DNA of 64,000 nucleotides. Source: Plumapathes pennacea. Its lineage: Eukaryota > Cnidaria > Anthozoa > Antipatharia > Myriopathidae. The stretch covers positions 10,305,170 through 10,369,169 of the forward strand of contig OZ038467.1 in NCBI GenBank assembly GCA_964036295.1. Direction: 5' to 3'. This document shows positions 1-11,900 of the stretch, in pieces. The notes below the pieces were generated by a model. The model searched no databases and was not told the origin of the DNA. It saw only the letters and a program-made list of their open reading frames with translations. How positions within the stretch are numbered: the stretch's first letter is position 1; every line of letters begins with the position of its first letter. A program made the position numbers and the translations under genes.

Positions 1-489
1 GCGGAGCAAGAAGCGGCAGGAGATTCCCCGCCAACTCAAACAGACGAACCTGAGCAACAGCAGGTAGAGAAAGAAGACAAAGACGTGAATGCAGAACAGA
101 CAGTTGAAGACGAACAACCGAAAGATGAGCAAGAAGCGACTGAAGAAGCAGCCGTGGAAAATGAGCAAACTCCTGCCGAAGAAGAACAACCAGCAGAAGC
201 TGAACAGAGCGGCGCAGAACAATCCACAGAGCCGGTAGCCATCCAGGAAGAACAAGGAGCTAACGAGCAGGAAGAAGCGAACACGACTGAAGTCCAGCAA
301 GAAGAAGGCGCTCCACAGACTGACGAAATTCAGGAGGCCCAGACGGAGGGCACAGAGGAAGAAAAGAAAGATGATGGAGAACAATCTCAGAGCCAGGAAA
401 CAGCTGCACAGGAGGAAGAAACTAAGAAAGATGAAGTCGAAGCACCGTCTCAAGAAGAGAAACCTGCAGAGGAACCTGCCGAGAGTTGA
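1..489 (+). CDS. C-terminal end of an acidic Glu/Gln-rich protein (5' partial)
   Basis: Frame 1 is open from the first base to the TGA at 487-489, giving 162 residues; the gene must continue to the left of the window. The composition is extreme: mostly Glu, Gln, Ala, Lys and Asp with irregular EEQ/AEQ/EEK runs, so the segment is almost certainly disordered and strongly acidic, and it ends in EEPAES. No folded domain, signal or membrane segment is visible. Tails like this occur in neurofilament-like proteins, cytoskeletal linkers and chromatin proteins, but bias alone does not identify the family. The opposite strand is also open as a Ser/Cys-rich frame, which is a by-product of the GAA/GAG/CAA/CAG codons. 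A possible poly(A) signal AATAAA lies at 1837-1842, far enough away to be uncertain. Function unknown. Confidence 0.7.
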   Translation, partial: AEQEAAGDSPPTQTDEPEQQQVEKEDKDVNAEQTVEDEQPKDEQEATEEAAVENEQTPAEEEQPAEAEQSGAEQSTEPVAIQEEQGANEQEEANTTEVQQEEGAPQTDEIQEAQTEGTEEEKKDDGEQSQSQETAAQEEETKKDEVEAPSQEEKPAEEPAES

Positions 490-2701
490 GTAAGGCGGAG
501 CCTTACAAAGGAATATATAAACTAAACATACTGCAAAAAGCAAGCGTGTGCGAGGAGGCTAGGTCCGAGTCGCGCCTTGACTCGGACCCAACCTTCTCGC
601 ATGGCGCTCGCTCACTCCAGATTGCGCGCGTTCGACTTGCACTTCCTCGATTATGCTAGCGCAAAGAAACTGTTTTCCAGCCTAAAACTAAAGGGATTGT
701 TACAAGGTGCATTTTTTTCAGTAATGTTTCTCGTAATGCCGTTGCGATACAAAGATGCCGAAGAATTGCAGGCTACAACAGCTCTGCAAGTTGCCTCGCC
801 GCATCTTTGTTGCTCGAATTAAACGGCTACGGTGGTGGATCTGCCGTTCGATCGCTTGCGACAATTGCAGGAACTCCGTTGCAAGTTGCCAAGCTCGTGT
901 GGCATAATGCAGCACCCTCGAGCATTTTGTCTCGCAATTTTCACCCCAACAGTTGGTCTTTACGAGCGACGTAAGCACAGGCTGAATAGATGAGCGTCGA
1001 CGCAAACACAAGGAAAAGTCGGAAAGAAAATTCTGTCCTTGTTTTTGTACTTGCGTCGACTGGTCTGTTTTCAATGCGAAAAATTAACAGACTTTTTTTT
1101 TACGATTTAAAAATGCTTTGCGCTTGTGTCGCTCTCGAACACCAGGCTTTAGCATATTGCGAGACAAGTTGCTCTGAGGAAATTGTACGGTGTAACCACG
1201 CCTTAAACGATTCGGTTATTCGGCTAACTGTAGTAAAAGATTAGTCGTGATTTTTTCAAACCCAGGCATAAATAGTTCAGTTGTAACTTGTGAAATCTTA
1301 GTTCTAACTGCTGCAGGTATTAAGAAGAAAGAAACAAATCGTGATATAAGATACAAGAAGACCCTTGTGGGGACAACTATATTTCGGGACACTGAAAAAG
1401 TTAAATTTTGACGATTGACTAAAAGATATGTTTTATACAGACGTTAAAATCAATTAATTAAGTATAGTTGATTAATTTTATAATTAGAGTACATAACGAA
1501 CTTTATCCCGGATGCAGGAAAGGTCTCGATGATTAATATATTATATTTCGCTAATTAGTTTAGAAATATGAAAACGTCAGAAAAGTTAATGTCTTGAAAA
1601 ATTTAACAAATCAAAGCATTCTTCAAATCCAATCCCACTAGGATTATACAAAAGTAACAGGGCTCGGGCGTAGTTTGCAAAAGCAGCTAACGTCTCATCG
1701 GGCGGAATTCGGGCGCCCGATGCCGGCGCGACTGCTTTTGTCGGCTTCCTTTCGGTTCGAGTCCGTGTACGTTTCGGCAGTTCTGGCTGCTGGTTAAACA
1801 GGATGTAAATTTTTATTCTGATACTCTGCCTTCACAAATAAAAAGCCATTTCACTGACTATAGCTTGGTCTTTTTCACTGAGATTGAAAAGAGAGGCTAG
1901 TAGCAGTTGATCGCTCCTGGGAGTATGTCATGAGTAGACTAGAATATCGATAGTTTTAAAAATGTCTCTTTGCTATTCCGTTATTATTATTATTTTTATA
2001 ACCAAGATGAAAGTAAATCAGTTTATTTTGAATGTGCTACAACACTAAAGTTATTTCGAATCCCCTCCCCTCTCCCGTTGAATGTGGTAAAGTGACGCCA
2101 ACAGGCTTTGGCCGTTGCGGTTTGCTACAATGAATAGAGTAGACGCTCGGTGCATTCGGCTAATCAGGTGAACCAATCACGATTCTCCCTTCACATACCT
2201 TCCTGGAGTCGAAATACACCTGTAATAAAAAGGTTATCTTTTTTATACCAGTCTGACCGAAAATTTCCAAAAAATACCCGCACAATATCTGCGAAGGCCT
2301 CGGCGGGGCCCGAGTTTTATAACCCCCATAAAACGTCAATACAAATTTCTTTTGTCCAACATTTCTTACCGACCCTTACCACAAAAATATAAAAAATACC
2401 ACAAACCTCATTTTTATACCTTTTTATAACTGACTCCTTGTAATCAAGGAACCCCTTTCAGGCGGAGCCTGACCGAGCCTCTCAAGAGACATCAGCAGAA
2501 TTAGCGTGACTTTCAAATTCCTCGCTGTCACTGAAAGCGCATATCAAAGATCTATAATCTCAATTTAACGATCTGCGGTCAAAGAAGATTTTTTTTAAAG
2601 ATTAACAGTTGGTTTTTGTCAGATTTCAAGTGTACGCACGTGCGTACAGGTAGCTACGGCCCCTGTCACACACACGAGCACATGAGCCACATCCCTCGGA
2701 C

Positions 2702-2738
2702 AAAAACAAACAAACAAACAAACAAACAAACAAACAAA
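2702..2738. repeat. (CAAA)n microsatellite
   Basis: About nine uninterrupted CAAA units. A similar run occurs near 37657-37690. Confidence 0.9.
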
Positions 2739-3504
2739 ACAAGGAAAATACAAGCAACATTCATGAAACTACATGAATCCTTGTCCCCAAGAGTGATCAG
2801 AGACCAAGTTCTCCTTTCGATATACAGTTGACTGTGTTTAGTTCAGTATGGAGAGAATGGCATGTGATCAGACTTTCAATTCTTCCAACACTACTCATAC
2901 ATTTTCTTCTTGAAAGGTTGGGAGAATTAGCCGCCCCATGCCCGATCACCTGGGAATTAAAGGGTCAACGGCATCGTTATAGCTTTTCGTTTCGTAGCCG
3001 TATCCTTCGTCTCACAACTTGCCCAATAGTTGCACTCTGTTGGAGAAAACAAACGCATGGATTTACGAGAATAAACTGCCGGCCAAGAGTTAAAAAGGAG
3101 GAATTTGTGTAATCCTGGTTTATATCTTAATCAACCTTCGAGCAACGCGCAGGACCACGCCTAGTATGGAATTGATCAACAACCCCAGCTTATCACAGTT
3201 GCATGATTTCGCTATTTGCATTGTCGCACGGTGTCGGAGTTTCGCCAGATAGTGAAGTAAAGTCGCACTGTACCATCACATTTTCGTCTGCACGAGGGCT
3301 GTGTGAACGCAGCCCAGGGCAACAAGGCGGTTAAAATACACACCGGAACAAAAGGCAAGGCATGCACCTAAACGACAGCCCTTTTTTGCTCCTTGTGTTT
3401 TCTTAGGTCCGGTTTATACAGGAAAAAAAGGGCGTCCCCGCCAACTATTCATGAATACAAATTACTACTCGGCACTACTGACACTGCAAGCCAGCGCGAG
3501 ACAA

Positions 3505-3510
3505 TTTATT
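3505..3510 (-). promoter_or_regulatory. Candidate poly(A) signal of RIDA
   Basis: TTTATT on the plus strand reads AATAAA on the minus strand, about 55 nt past the RIDA stop codon, a usual distance for a short 3' UTR. Confidence 0.5.
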
Positions 3511-3564
3511 GGACATCACGAAATTCGAGTTACAAGTGTTCATGTAAAAGCTACCATGTTGCAC

Positions 3565-6500
3565 TCACTCGTCCTTAACATCTCCGACAATTGCGACCGC
3601 TTCGATCTCCACTTTCCCGAGCTGTATGGAGAGAGAGAGAGAAAACAAACAAATAAACAAAAAACAAAAAAACAAAAACAAAAACAAAACGCGTCAGTGC
3701 TTACAATATAAGAATAGACTGAGTTTCAGAGAACGGGCCTAGCCGTTCGAAGCACAGTCAGGCTAGTCCTGGACAGGTCTAGACTTTCTCTCATCTTTAA
3801 TAGTCTGAAACTCGTTTCTTGACTCACAGCGCGGCTTCCTTGAGTCACCGTGGAAATACGTTTTTATCTCGCGAATCCCACCTTGTGGGATTGCGAGGTA
3901 TTAAAATCACTTTGCTTTCCCTACTTCCATGTTCCCTCTGTTGTCAACAATGGATTTCCAAATAAAGCAGTTGCGGTTTTCCAAATTTGGGCATGATGAA
4001 GGTCGCGTAACAGGGTGTGTCAAACAACGCAGTTTAAAAGCAAGATGTTGTCGTAGTTGTTGCGACCATATTTTTGTTCGGAACGTGTTCTCATTTTGAA
4101 GGTTTGTCATGCGTTCGAAGTTTGTTTGGCCATTGATTCTGAGCTTGGTTGTGTTTCACTCTGTTGTGTTTTGCGTTGTTACTGCGACATTTTGGCGCGG
4201 TGCCATGAAGGTCAAACAATCAGTGGCACCGATGGCGTTATTAATATATCGCAAACAAATCTGAAGCCGTTGGTTTAGTCTCTGCCAAAATTTCTGTAGT
4301 GACAGTAAATACGGCTTGGAAGATACTAGGCCGAAAAGGTATTGAATCTCTCAAAAAATAAATAAATAGAAATTGCCGCTGCTTCGCCAAAATGCAGCCT
4401 AGACAATCCAAAATTGGCATCTGGACTAATTCAGGCATTTTCATTTTAGTTCTGGAGTCAAAAAGGTACAATTGGTTATTTTGGAGGGTGCTGCGGTCAC
4501 GTGACCTGTGAAACACCGCGTCGATAATGATTTTTTCTCAATTATTACGATGAATTGAGCCAGTTATATTAAATAGCTACTCCCGCAAACAAAAGTACTT
4601 TCTACAAATTCGCGAGATTACAGCTGCTTTGCTGCTTTGATTCGGCCTTGCGGTCACCTTATTTCGCGCGGGTCAACTTGTAAATTTTAGTTGATGACTG
4701 AGCCAGAGAAGCCCGTTCTTATCCCAAGGCCCCGTTTAAACAAGAGTGAATATATCCGGATTCGACTTGCTTTCGGATTCAGGGGCTGAAGCGTTTACAC
4801 TAGTTTTTGTGAGCCCGATGTCATTTTTAGTGTATCCGGACAGCAATTAAATCCGGAATCAAAAGTGGGAACTTTGAATTCAGATACTTGTTGTATTTAC
4901 AATATTCTTAAAGTGTAAACGGGGCAATTGACGTGCACATAAACACGTGCGCGCTCTGGTACAAGTTTAATACACACACACCTTGGGAAGGTTGGCAACT
5001 TGAAAGGCAGCTCTAGCAGGGCCGAGTTTCTCTGTGAAGACTGTAATTGTAAACAAACAAATAACAACAACAACAACAAACAAATTTAAGGGGACATAGT
5101 ACGGCCTGTGTTTGTTGTTGCAACTCAAAGAAAGGAGATAGAAATACGCTCTCCTATACAAATGTAAAACAAGCGATAACTCGACATTGTGATGTTTGTG
5201 AAGACCCCAACGAAGGCACTTCACAAAACCCACCCAAGTTTTGTATCTAATCCGCGGTCAAAGGGTGGTAACCCACGGTAACCGACGATGACCCACGGCA
5301 ACCGACGATGACCCACGGCAACCGGCAATCACAACGGCAACCGACCATCACCAACGGCAACCTGCAATCCCCCACGGCAACCTGCTATCACCACGCCAAC
5401 CGGCAATCACAAACAACAACCGACCATCACCAACAATAACCGACCATCACCAACGATAACCGACCATCACCCACGGCATCCGACCATCACCAACGACAAC
5501 CGGCAAATCACACACGGTAACCGGCAATCACACACGGTAGCCGGCAATCACACACGGCAAACCGACCATCACCAACGACAACCGACTATCCCTCATGGCA
5601 ACCGGCCATTCCCCACAGCAACACCAGACATCCCTTACGGCAACCGATCATCACCAACCGACAACAGGGACCAGGGACCAGGGCCTGAGCTGGTTTTATC
5701 AGTCAGTGCCACGTGGAGCTACTTCTGGCAGTTCGTTCTTTGAAAGCTATAAATTCTATCGTAAAATCTTGTGCAGTTCCGTCACATACACACCAAAAGC
5801 ACCAAATTTGTGGCAACATATCGCCTCCGCAAGTCGCTTTGTGTGACACGTATCTGTTTTTAATTTATGCAACACGTCCTCGCACACAGATTCATATTTG
5901 TTTTATACTTACATGTCTTGTACACGTCGTTCACTTTGGCATAGTCATTGATATCTGCCAAAAGTACAGTGGTCTTCACAACTGTTAAATAACACAACAT
6001 ATTACTTTCCGTTATATTCTCAGTTTTATCATTTCATATTCCTCCACCTCGTAATCACCGCCCCACACAGTGGTCCACAAAAGTCACGAACAAGGACTGA
6101 AAGGGTGGGGGAGAGACAGGTGGCAGAATTTTTATTGGGGGAGTGGGGTGGGGATTGGTTCAACAGCAATTCAAATGTGAGGCAAGACAGTCAAGAACAC
6201 AGAGCATTGTATTAGCCGGACAGTTGTCCAAGTCCCAAAAATCTACTTCCCAGTAAGATACTGCAAACTCTACCTGTATTAACCCTTTCACTCCCAAAAG
6301 TGATCAACTTCAATTTTCTCCTTCAGTTTCTCACTATAAATATATATTACAGTAAGGAGAACTTGGCTTTTGATAGCTAGCTCAGATGGTAGCTGATTAA
6401 ACTATCAATTCTCACTACATCACTCATTCATTTTCCTCTTTAATGGTTGGGAGAATCTGCATTTTGAGCTTGGGAGTGAAAGGGTCAAGTGGACACCCTG

Positions 6501-8652
6501 TATTAAGCGGACACTTCACAATTCCCCAAGGGTGTCCGTCTAATACTGGTTTGACTGTAATACGAGAAGAGCAAAGTGAAAGTACTGGCATATCCACAAA
6601 AGTGAAAAAGAAAATTATATTTTTATGAAAACTTAATTTAAGGCTTAACATTACCTTTGTCAAATGAAGAACCTCCTGCATCTAAGATATGACCCATGTT
6701 TGTAAGCGCCTGAAAAATTAGAATACCAGCACTGAACCAGGAGCTATTATTGTCACTACAATAATATAACTTCAAAATATAGATTATAAACCTTTGTGTA
6801 CAGTAGAAGTAGTGTGATGTTTTTAGCAGATATCCATACAATATAAATGTGAAGATGCAACACAGAGAAGAAATAGTTGACTTTCAATTTTTGTATGATA
6901 AATAAAAAAATAATCCATCACCATTATCAAATTGTTGCTTTTATTATCTTACAGTGGAACCTCTACTTTGGGACACCTCCACTAAGGGGGCACCTCCTCC
7001 AAGGGCACACTTCTTTTCGTCTGAAAAGAAACGTTCACCAATACAATCCTTCTATTGATTAACTCCATTTAAGACACCTCCACTTTTCCTTGTTGATCCC
7101 AGGTGGAGGTTCCACTATAATTATATGCATTTATAAAATATTGTAATGTAGTACTAAATTACTGTTGACTCATAATACCTGTTTGGTTTGTTCAGCAACA
7201 TCATCAGAAACAAAATCCATTGTCTGCAACACAACACATTGATGTAAAAAAAAACAAATATTCACATAAGATGTTACAGACCTACATTTGGCCATTCTAA
7301 GTTCTGGAGCTCTCAACCAGCCTACAGGCTGTGATTTTTAAAGCAACACAGCATTATAACCAAAATTTTTAATCAAGTATTTCAGACCTGTATCTCAAAA
7401 CTTTGCTCCCTATTTCAGACCAAATACGAAAATATACTACCCTACTCCAGCTGACTGAAGAGAAAATCTACCCTATTTCACTGCTTGAAAACGATACCTT
7501 TCAGGACAGCACATACATTTAGGGCTCATGTAAATTATGGGAGGTCCCCCCCACTCCTCAGCACAGTATATGCAAACTGAAACCATCAAATTACTCACAC
7601 ACTTGTTGATACAGTAAGACAATTTGAGAATTGGGGCCAAAAAATTGAGGATTAGAACAATGCTAAGTGGTTACCTCTGGTTTAAGACCAAGCTGGCCTG
7701 AAATGTACATTGTCTTGTCTGCAATGACAGCTTGGCTGAGGTGATCAGAGCAAATATAATGTCAATTACTTATTTAGGTCTAATTTATGCACCAGCCAAT
7801 ATTGTAACCACCCCCACCCCATACCACCTCAGGGAATGGGGACATGGATTCCCCCCACCCCACCTCAGGGAATGGTGGGGACATGGATTTTCTTTGTTGC
7901 AATAATCAACTATTCCCCAACCCCATGGGACATAATGTGCTGACAAATCCCCCACATTATGGGGCCAAAAATTTGGCAAAATTTTACAAAAGAGGCAATC
8001 AAATGATCTTTTATTTTTTGTACAAATGGTAGATAGTCACAGTTATGACATTTTGGGACATTTCAAGGGTACGCTGCATGGAGAGCATTTTGCCTGGCCT
8101 TGCTGACGTACAATGAGTTAGTTGCGTAATGGGGGCTGCATCGTCTGCTGTCTACAGCACTTCAGGAACGTTTCCCTGCATTAACTAACAACAACTGGAA
8201 CGTGCACACCTCAACAAGGCTGCAACCTTTACCAGGATATACTTTGGACAACGTGTTCCTCCCTTTCTATATGGGGCCCGGATGGCCACGTCTACATGCA
8301 TGGGAGGGGCGTATCGGGGGTGTATTATATTTTCACTCGAAAACTAAACCAAATTGTGAAACCAGGATTTCAATTAAACACACAGTAATACGTCAAATAT
8401 CTCTAGTAGTTTATGTCTCATTGCTGTAATGATCGAACCAGCTAATTAAAAGCCAGCAGCCAACTCCAAAGGACGTGAACTTTGTCCTTTAACAGTCAAA
8501 ATTTATGCCACGTGAAATCGCCACTCTGTGGAAACTCTGTCTCAAAGCTTTCCGTTTTGCATCTGAAAAAGTTCTGCCCCGTTCACTTACTTGTAAGGTC
8601 CAATAGCCCCAGGGGCCTTAGGAGTGCTAATAATCTTCCTTATCGTGGCCAT
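3565..8652 (-). CDS. RIDA: Reactive intermediate imine deaminase A (RidA/UK114 family)
   Basis: Seven exons join in phase: 8591-8652, 7675-7735, 7179-7223, 6655-6709, 5913-5981, 4982-5040 and 3565-3621, giving 135 residues (human RIDA has 137). RidA hydrolyses reactive imines/enamines such as 2-aminoacrylate that leak from PLP enzymes; it forms trimers in the cytosol and mitochondria. Signatures visible in order are APGAIGPYNQAV, MYISGQLGL, VVKTTVLLADINDY, GPARAAFQVANLP (with the substrate-carboxylate Arg) and VEIEAVAIVG near the C-terminus. The Arg, the EIEA Glu and the YISGQ strand are intact, so the enzyme should be active. All introns are GT-AG. For exon 4982-5040 the acceptor two codons upstream of a nearer AG was chosen because the nearer one gives a stop. 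The ATG at 8650-8652 fits the family N-terminus. It is head-to-head with the gene at 8988. Introns hold a minisatellite and several short inverted-repeat elements. Confidence 0.95.
4728..4925. mobile_element. MITE-like element, termini GGCCCCGTTTAAAC / GTGTAAACGGGGC
   Basis: The left end and the inverted right end match over about 13 bases. There is no coding capacity. It lies in the last RIDA intron, about 55 bp from the exon at 4982. The ends resemble those of the element at 33133-33352 (CCCCGT...). Superfamily not assigned. Confidence 0.55.
5258..5660. repeat. Degenerate minisatellite of about 20 bp in a RIDA intron
   Basis: Variants of ACCCACGGCAACCGACGATG are repeated about 20 times with substitutions (CGGCAACC core; GACCATCACC, GGCAATCAC). 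It sits between RIDA exons 5 and 6. Open frames across it are repeat artefacts. Confidence 0.85.
6188..6557. mobile_element. Pogo/Tigger-like MITE interrupted by another element
   Basis: The left end CAGTCAAGAACACAG and the right end, read inverted, CAGTCAAACCAGTATTAG share a terminal CAGTCAA; the right end is followed by TA. Both sides carry the word GTATTAG(C/A)(C/G)GGACA. The element is split by the TTAA-type MITE at 6283-6484, so it is older. Confidence 0.55.
6283..6484. mobile_element. piggyBac-like MITE (TTAA type), copy 1
   Basis: It starts CCCTTTCACTCCCAAAAGTG after TTAA and ends GGGAGTGAAAGGG before TCAA, a mutated TTAA. The length of 202 bp equals that of copy 3. TTAA target site and CCCTTT end are typical of piggyBac derivatives; no open frame. 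Intronic in RIDA. Confidence 0.75.
6952..7117. mobile_element. Tc1/mariner-pogo-like MITE with TA flanks
   Basis: It begins CAGTGGAACCTC after TA and ends GAGGTTCCACTA before TA. The interior repeats GACACCTCCAC on both sides, in inverted order. About 166 bp, non-coding, intronic in RIDA. Confidence 0.65.
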
Positions 8653-8987
8653 CCTCAACAAAATACTCGTCCGCATGCCAGGATCGTAAAACAGCGGAAG
8701 AGTCTGGGTACGAGATTTGGACTGGAAGTTGTTCGGATGCGCATGAACAGTGCGTTTTGCCGCTGTGTCAGGTAAGCCTGTATTTCAGCCTTGCTGCCCA
8801 TACGTCTTGAAAATAATCTATAATCTGTAACCCATTTGATGCATTTAATCATTCCAAGGGTTTAATTAAGTAAAACTGATCATAATAAGTTACATTTGGT
8901 ACAGCTCATCCCACCGCGCCACCGGATGATATCTGTGACACATCGACGCGCTTTACACGAAGTATTCATTGACAGTCACAAGCCAAG
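8653..8987. promoter_or_regulatory. Head-to-head promoter region between RIDA and the 7TM gene
   Basis: Only 335 bp separate the RIDA start codon (minus strand) from the ATG at 8988 (plus strand). The spacing and the divergent orientation imply a shared bidirectional promoter. I see no convincing TATA box. Confidence 0.5.
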
Positions 8988-11900
8988 ATGAAGATGTGTT
9001 TTGGAAATATCACCGAAATACACGACGCAAACTTGGATGATCACTGTAAGTATGGCTTGAAATACGCCTAGCTGGGAAAAAATTGACTTTTGTTTTGTTG
9101 CAGACTTTACTAAAACGCAAATTATATCCTTTTCTCCCTGAAGGTAACAGATCTTTGCAAAAGCATATGTATGATGACCCGTCAGCATTTATAACGTATT
9201 TTACGGCTGGAGCTGTGTACCTTGTACTGTCAACGGTTGTCCTACTTAAATATAATAGGTAAGACGCAGAAACATTACTATTGAGTATGTTTGCCAGTAC
9301 AAATGTATTTTCTATGGAGAAACACAAGTTACGAATATATGTGTTGCCAGGGTCAAGTAATTAAAAATGTTTTTTGAATAACCAGGTGATTTTTGATTCG
9401 TAGTGTTTTGTTTATATTATAGCTCTTTTAATAATTGCTTTATATATATATTGCCAGGGATTCCATGTTGCTTGCAACAACATTTAGTGTGATAGCAGCT
9501 GAGAAGAACTTGGAGTTCCAAGGAATTCCTGAGAGTTCCAAACTTGCTCAGCATACTTGTAAGAGAGCCCAGGCCCTAGATTACCTTCCATTCCTCATCT
9601 GATTACTGTGTTTGCTTCACTTCAGTGTAACAGTCATGAATGTTACTGTCCATTCAAGATCTGTCTCTAATACATCCTGGATTGTATACTTTATAGTTTC
9701 TGCAATCAGGTATGAATAGATTTTGCCATGAATTAGTTGGCTGTGGCTGATTCAATATTGTTAGCCCAAATTTAGCCACTCATGTCACACATTCACATTT
9801 AGAGAAGCAAAAGACTCACAAATGTCACAGGCAGTTAATATGTCTATAAAGCATGCATGCATATTTGATGAGCTTATGGTCAATTCAAATTGTGGTTTTG
9901 CATGTGTAAAGTCTAACTAATTTTTCCCAAGATCAATTACCTCGCTAGCTTCTGCAATGCTCGAATAGGTCGCCATATTATTTCAAGTGCCTTGTCTGCA
10001 ACAGTCCTCTAATAATATTGTATAAAACTCACCACTGGGGTTCATGTTACCATTGTGTGCCGTTTGATAGCACTGATGTGAACAAAGTATGATCAAAATG
10101 GATCCATGCACTTTTTTTTATTCTTTTTTAGTTTTTCTCATTATTTCTCTTAGTAAATTAAACAAAAACGAGCAAGCATTATAGCGCTTAGTGTCAGATA
10201 CCCCCCCCTCCCCCCTCCTAAATGTTATAAAGTAGCATACATGTATCAGTAATATTATCAGTGTTATGCCAGTTCTGTAATATATAAAAACATTTTCTTA
10301 TTATTTTCAGATCTTTTGTTAGTGGTGGATTTTACATGTATGGAACTACCTCTCTAACATCAACTTCAAGAATGATATATTTTATTATAGGTAATAAACA
10401 CTGATTCACTGATGACTTTTAGTGTTGTAAGGAATCTGGAGTGAAGTGTTGTTATCTGTATGGAAAATAATTATATTGTTTATTTGATTTCTGTAAAGAA
10501 AATGTATTACTCATTCTAGAATACTGGTCTCCTTCAATTTTCGTAATGAAAAAAAAAATCGACTTGTCCAGATGATGTTTTCTTTATTTCCCACACAGAT
10601 AATGTATTGATGTCACTTGGGGTACGTATATATGTACTGTATGTATGTAATGTGTAGCCATTAGCATCACTGCCTCACTAGTGTAGTGGAGCACCCAAGA
10701 TCAGGGAATTATAGACCTAAATGTAACAGTTTCCTCATTGGACAATACGTTAAAGGTCGAGAATGTTCGGGTGAGAGGAGTCTCCAGGAAGACTAAACTT
10801 GTTGTTCAGTTTTGACTGATGGTTATACTAGTTTATTCTTTTTGTTAGGTTTCAAGCTTAGCCTGGGTGTTGAACCATCAAAGAAGTTACAGAGCAGGAG
10901 GTGAGACCTTTTTGTCAGTAAAGCCCTATGGTAATTTACCAAACTGTTTTATACTGATCTCTGGGAGTTCCATTATTTTTTTGTATCTTTCTTTTGGGCA
11001 TACTAGGATTTCTAAACCAAGAGATATCAAGCTTTAATTCAAGAGAAGTTGGTAATGTGCAATGCAATGACAGACCAAGAATAAAACAGGTGTGTGTTTA
11101 TATTAAAAAGTTATTAGTAGTTAATTTGTAATTGATAATTAGTAATATTATTACTAACTGTACTTTACAGCTCCATTAGAACTTGCTGTACTTTATGAAA
11201 TTACTTTCTACCCTAGCTATGTATTGTTGAGCATAGGGCTTCACAATGATATACAAAATACATTTTACTATATAGAATTTTGATACCTGCAAAAATCCCC
11301 TAATCCAAGAGTCTATGAGTAATTTATATATTTAAGACAAGCATTTGCGACATTAATTTTTGCTTTGATATCATTCTATTAATAGTTGTCACAACATGTT
11401 TCATGTACAGTAATATTGCTAAAGGGAAATAAATTGTTGTGCTGCTTTGGCTGCTGCTTGAATTGTACAAACGAGGAGAATACTTGGATGTGTGCATTTG
11501 TCTCCTGATTTTTTTTTTCTTTTGGATTACGCTGGTGCAGTAATTTATTTTCCATCCCTAAATTTGCATTTTATTTCAGATTTGCAGCCAGTACCTACTG
11601 TGTGTCGAGGCAGTTATTATCTGTCTGTTCTTTGTGGCCAACATCATTCTAGGAGTGCTAGAAATCTTACATGACAAATCCCTTTGTACCAGGTATTGCA
11701 GCTGATAATCAGATCCTTACATTATTTTTTTATTTTTGATGAGATTTGATTTTATAATAATTTTTAAAAATAGTAATAAAATTGCTTGTATCACTATCAT
11801 TCCATTCTTTTGTGGCTAAATATATATATATATAATTTATATATATATTATATTTTTAAGTACACTAGTGTGGCTCTACTGGCTGTATTTAGGATTCTTC

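Larger units (their letters stand above)
490..3564. other. Intergenic region, no gene recognised
   Basis: Between the acidic protein's stop and the RIDA stop I see no exon with splice sites or recognisable protein. The short open frames are spread over all frames and have no family features. The region holds a (CAAA)n run near 2702-2738. The RIDA 3' UTR is expected to reach about 3500. Confidence 0.5.

Noticed and set aside
36-284. Minus-strand Ser/Cys-rich frame
   Set aside because: Complement of the Glu/Gln-rich coding sequence.
5595-5988. Two overlapping open frames
   Set aside because: The first starts in the minisatellite and the second overlaps the RIDA exon at 5913-5981 on the other strand.
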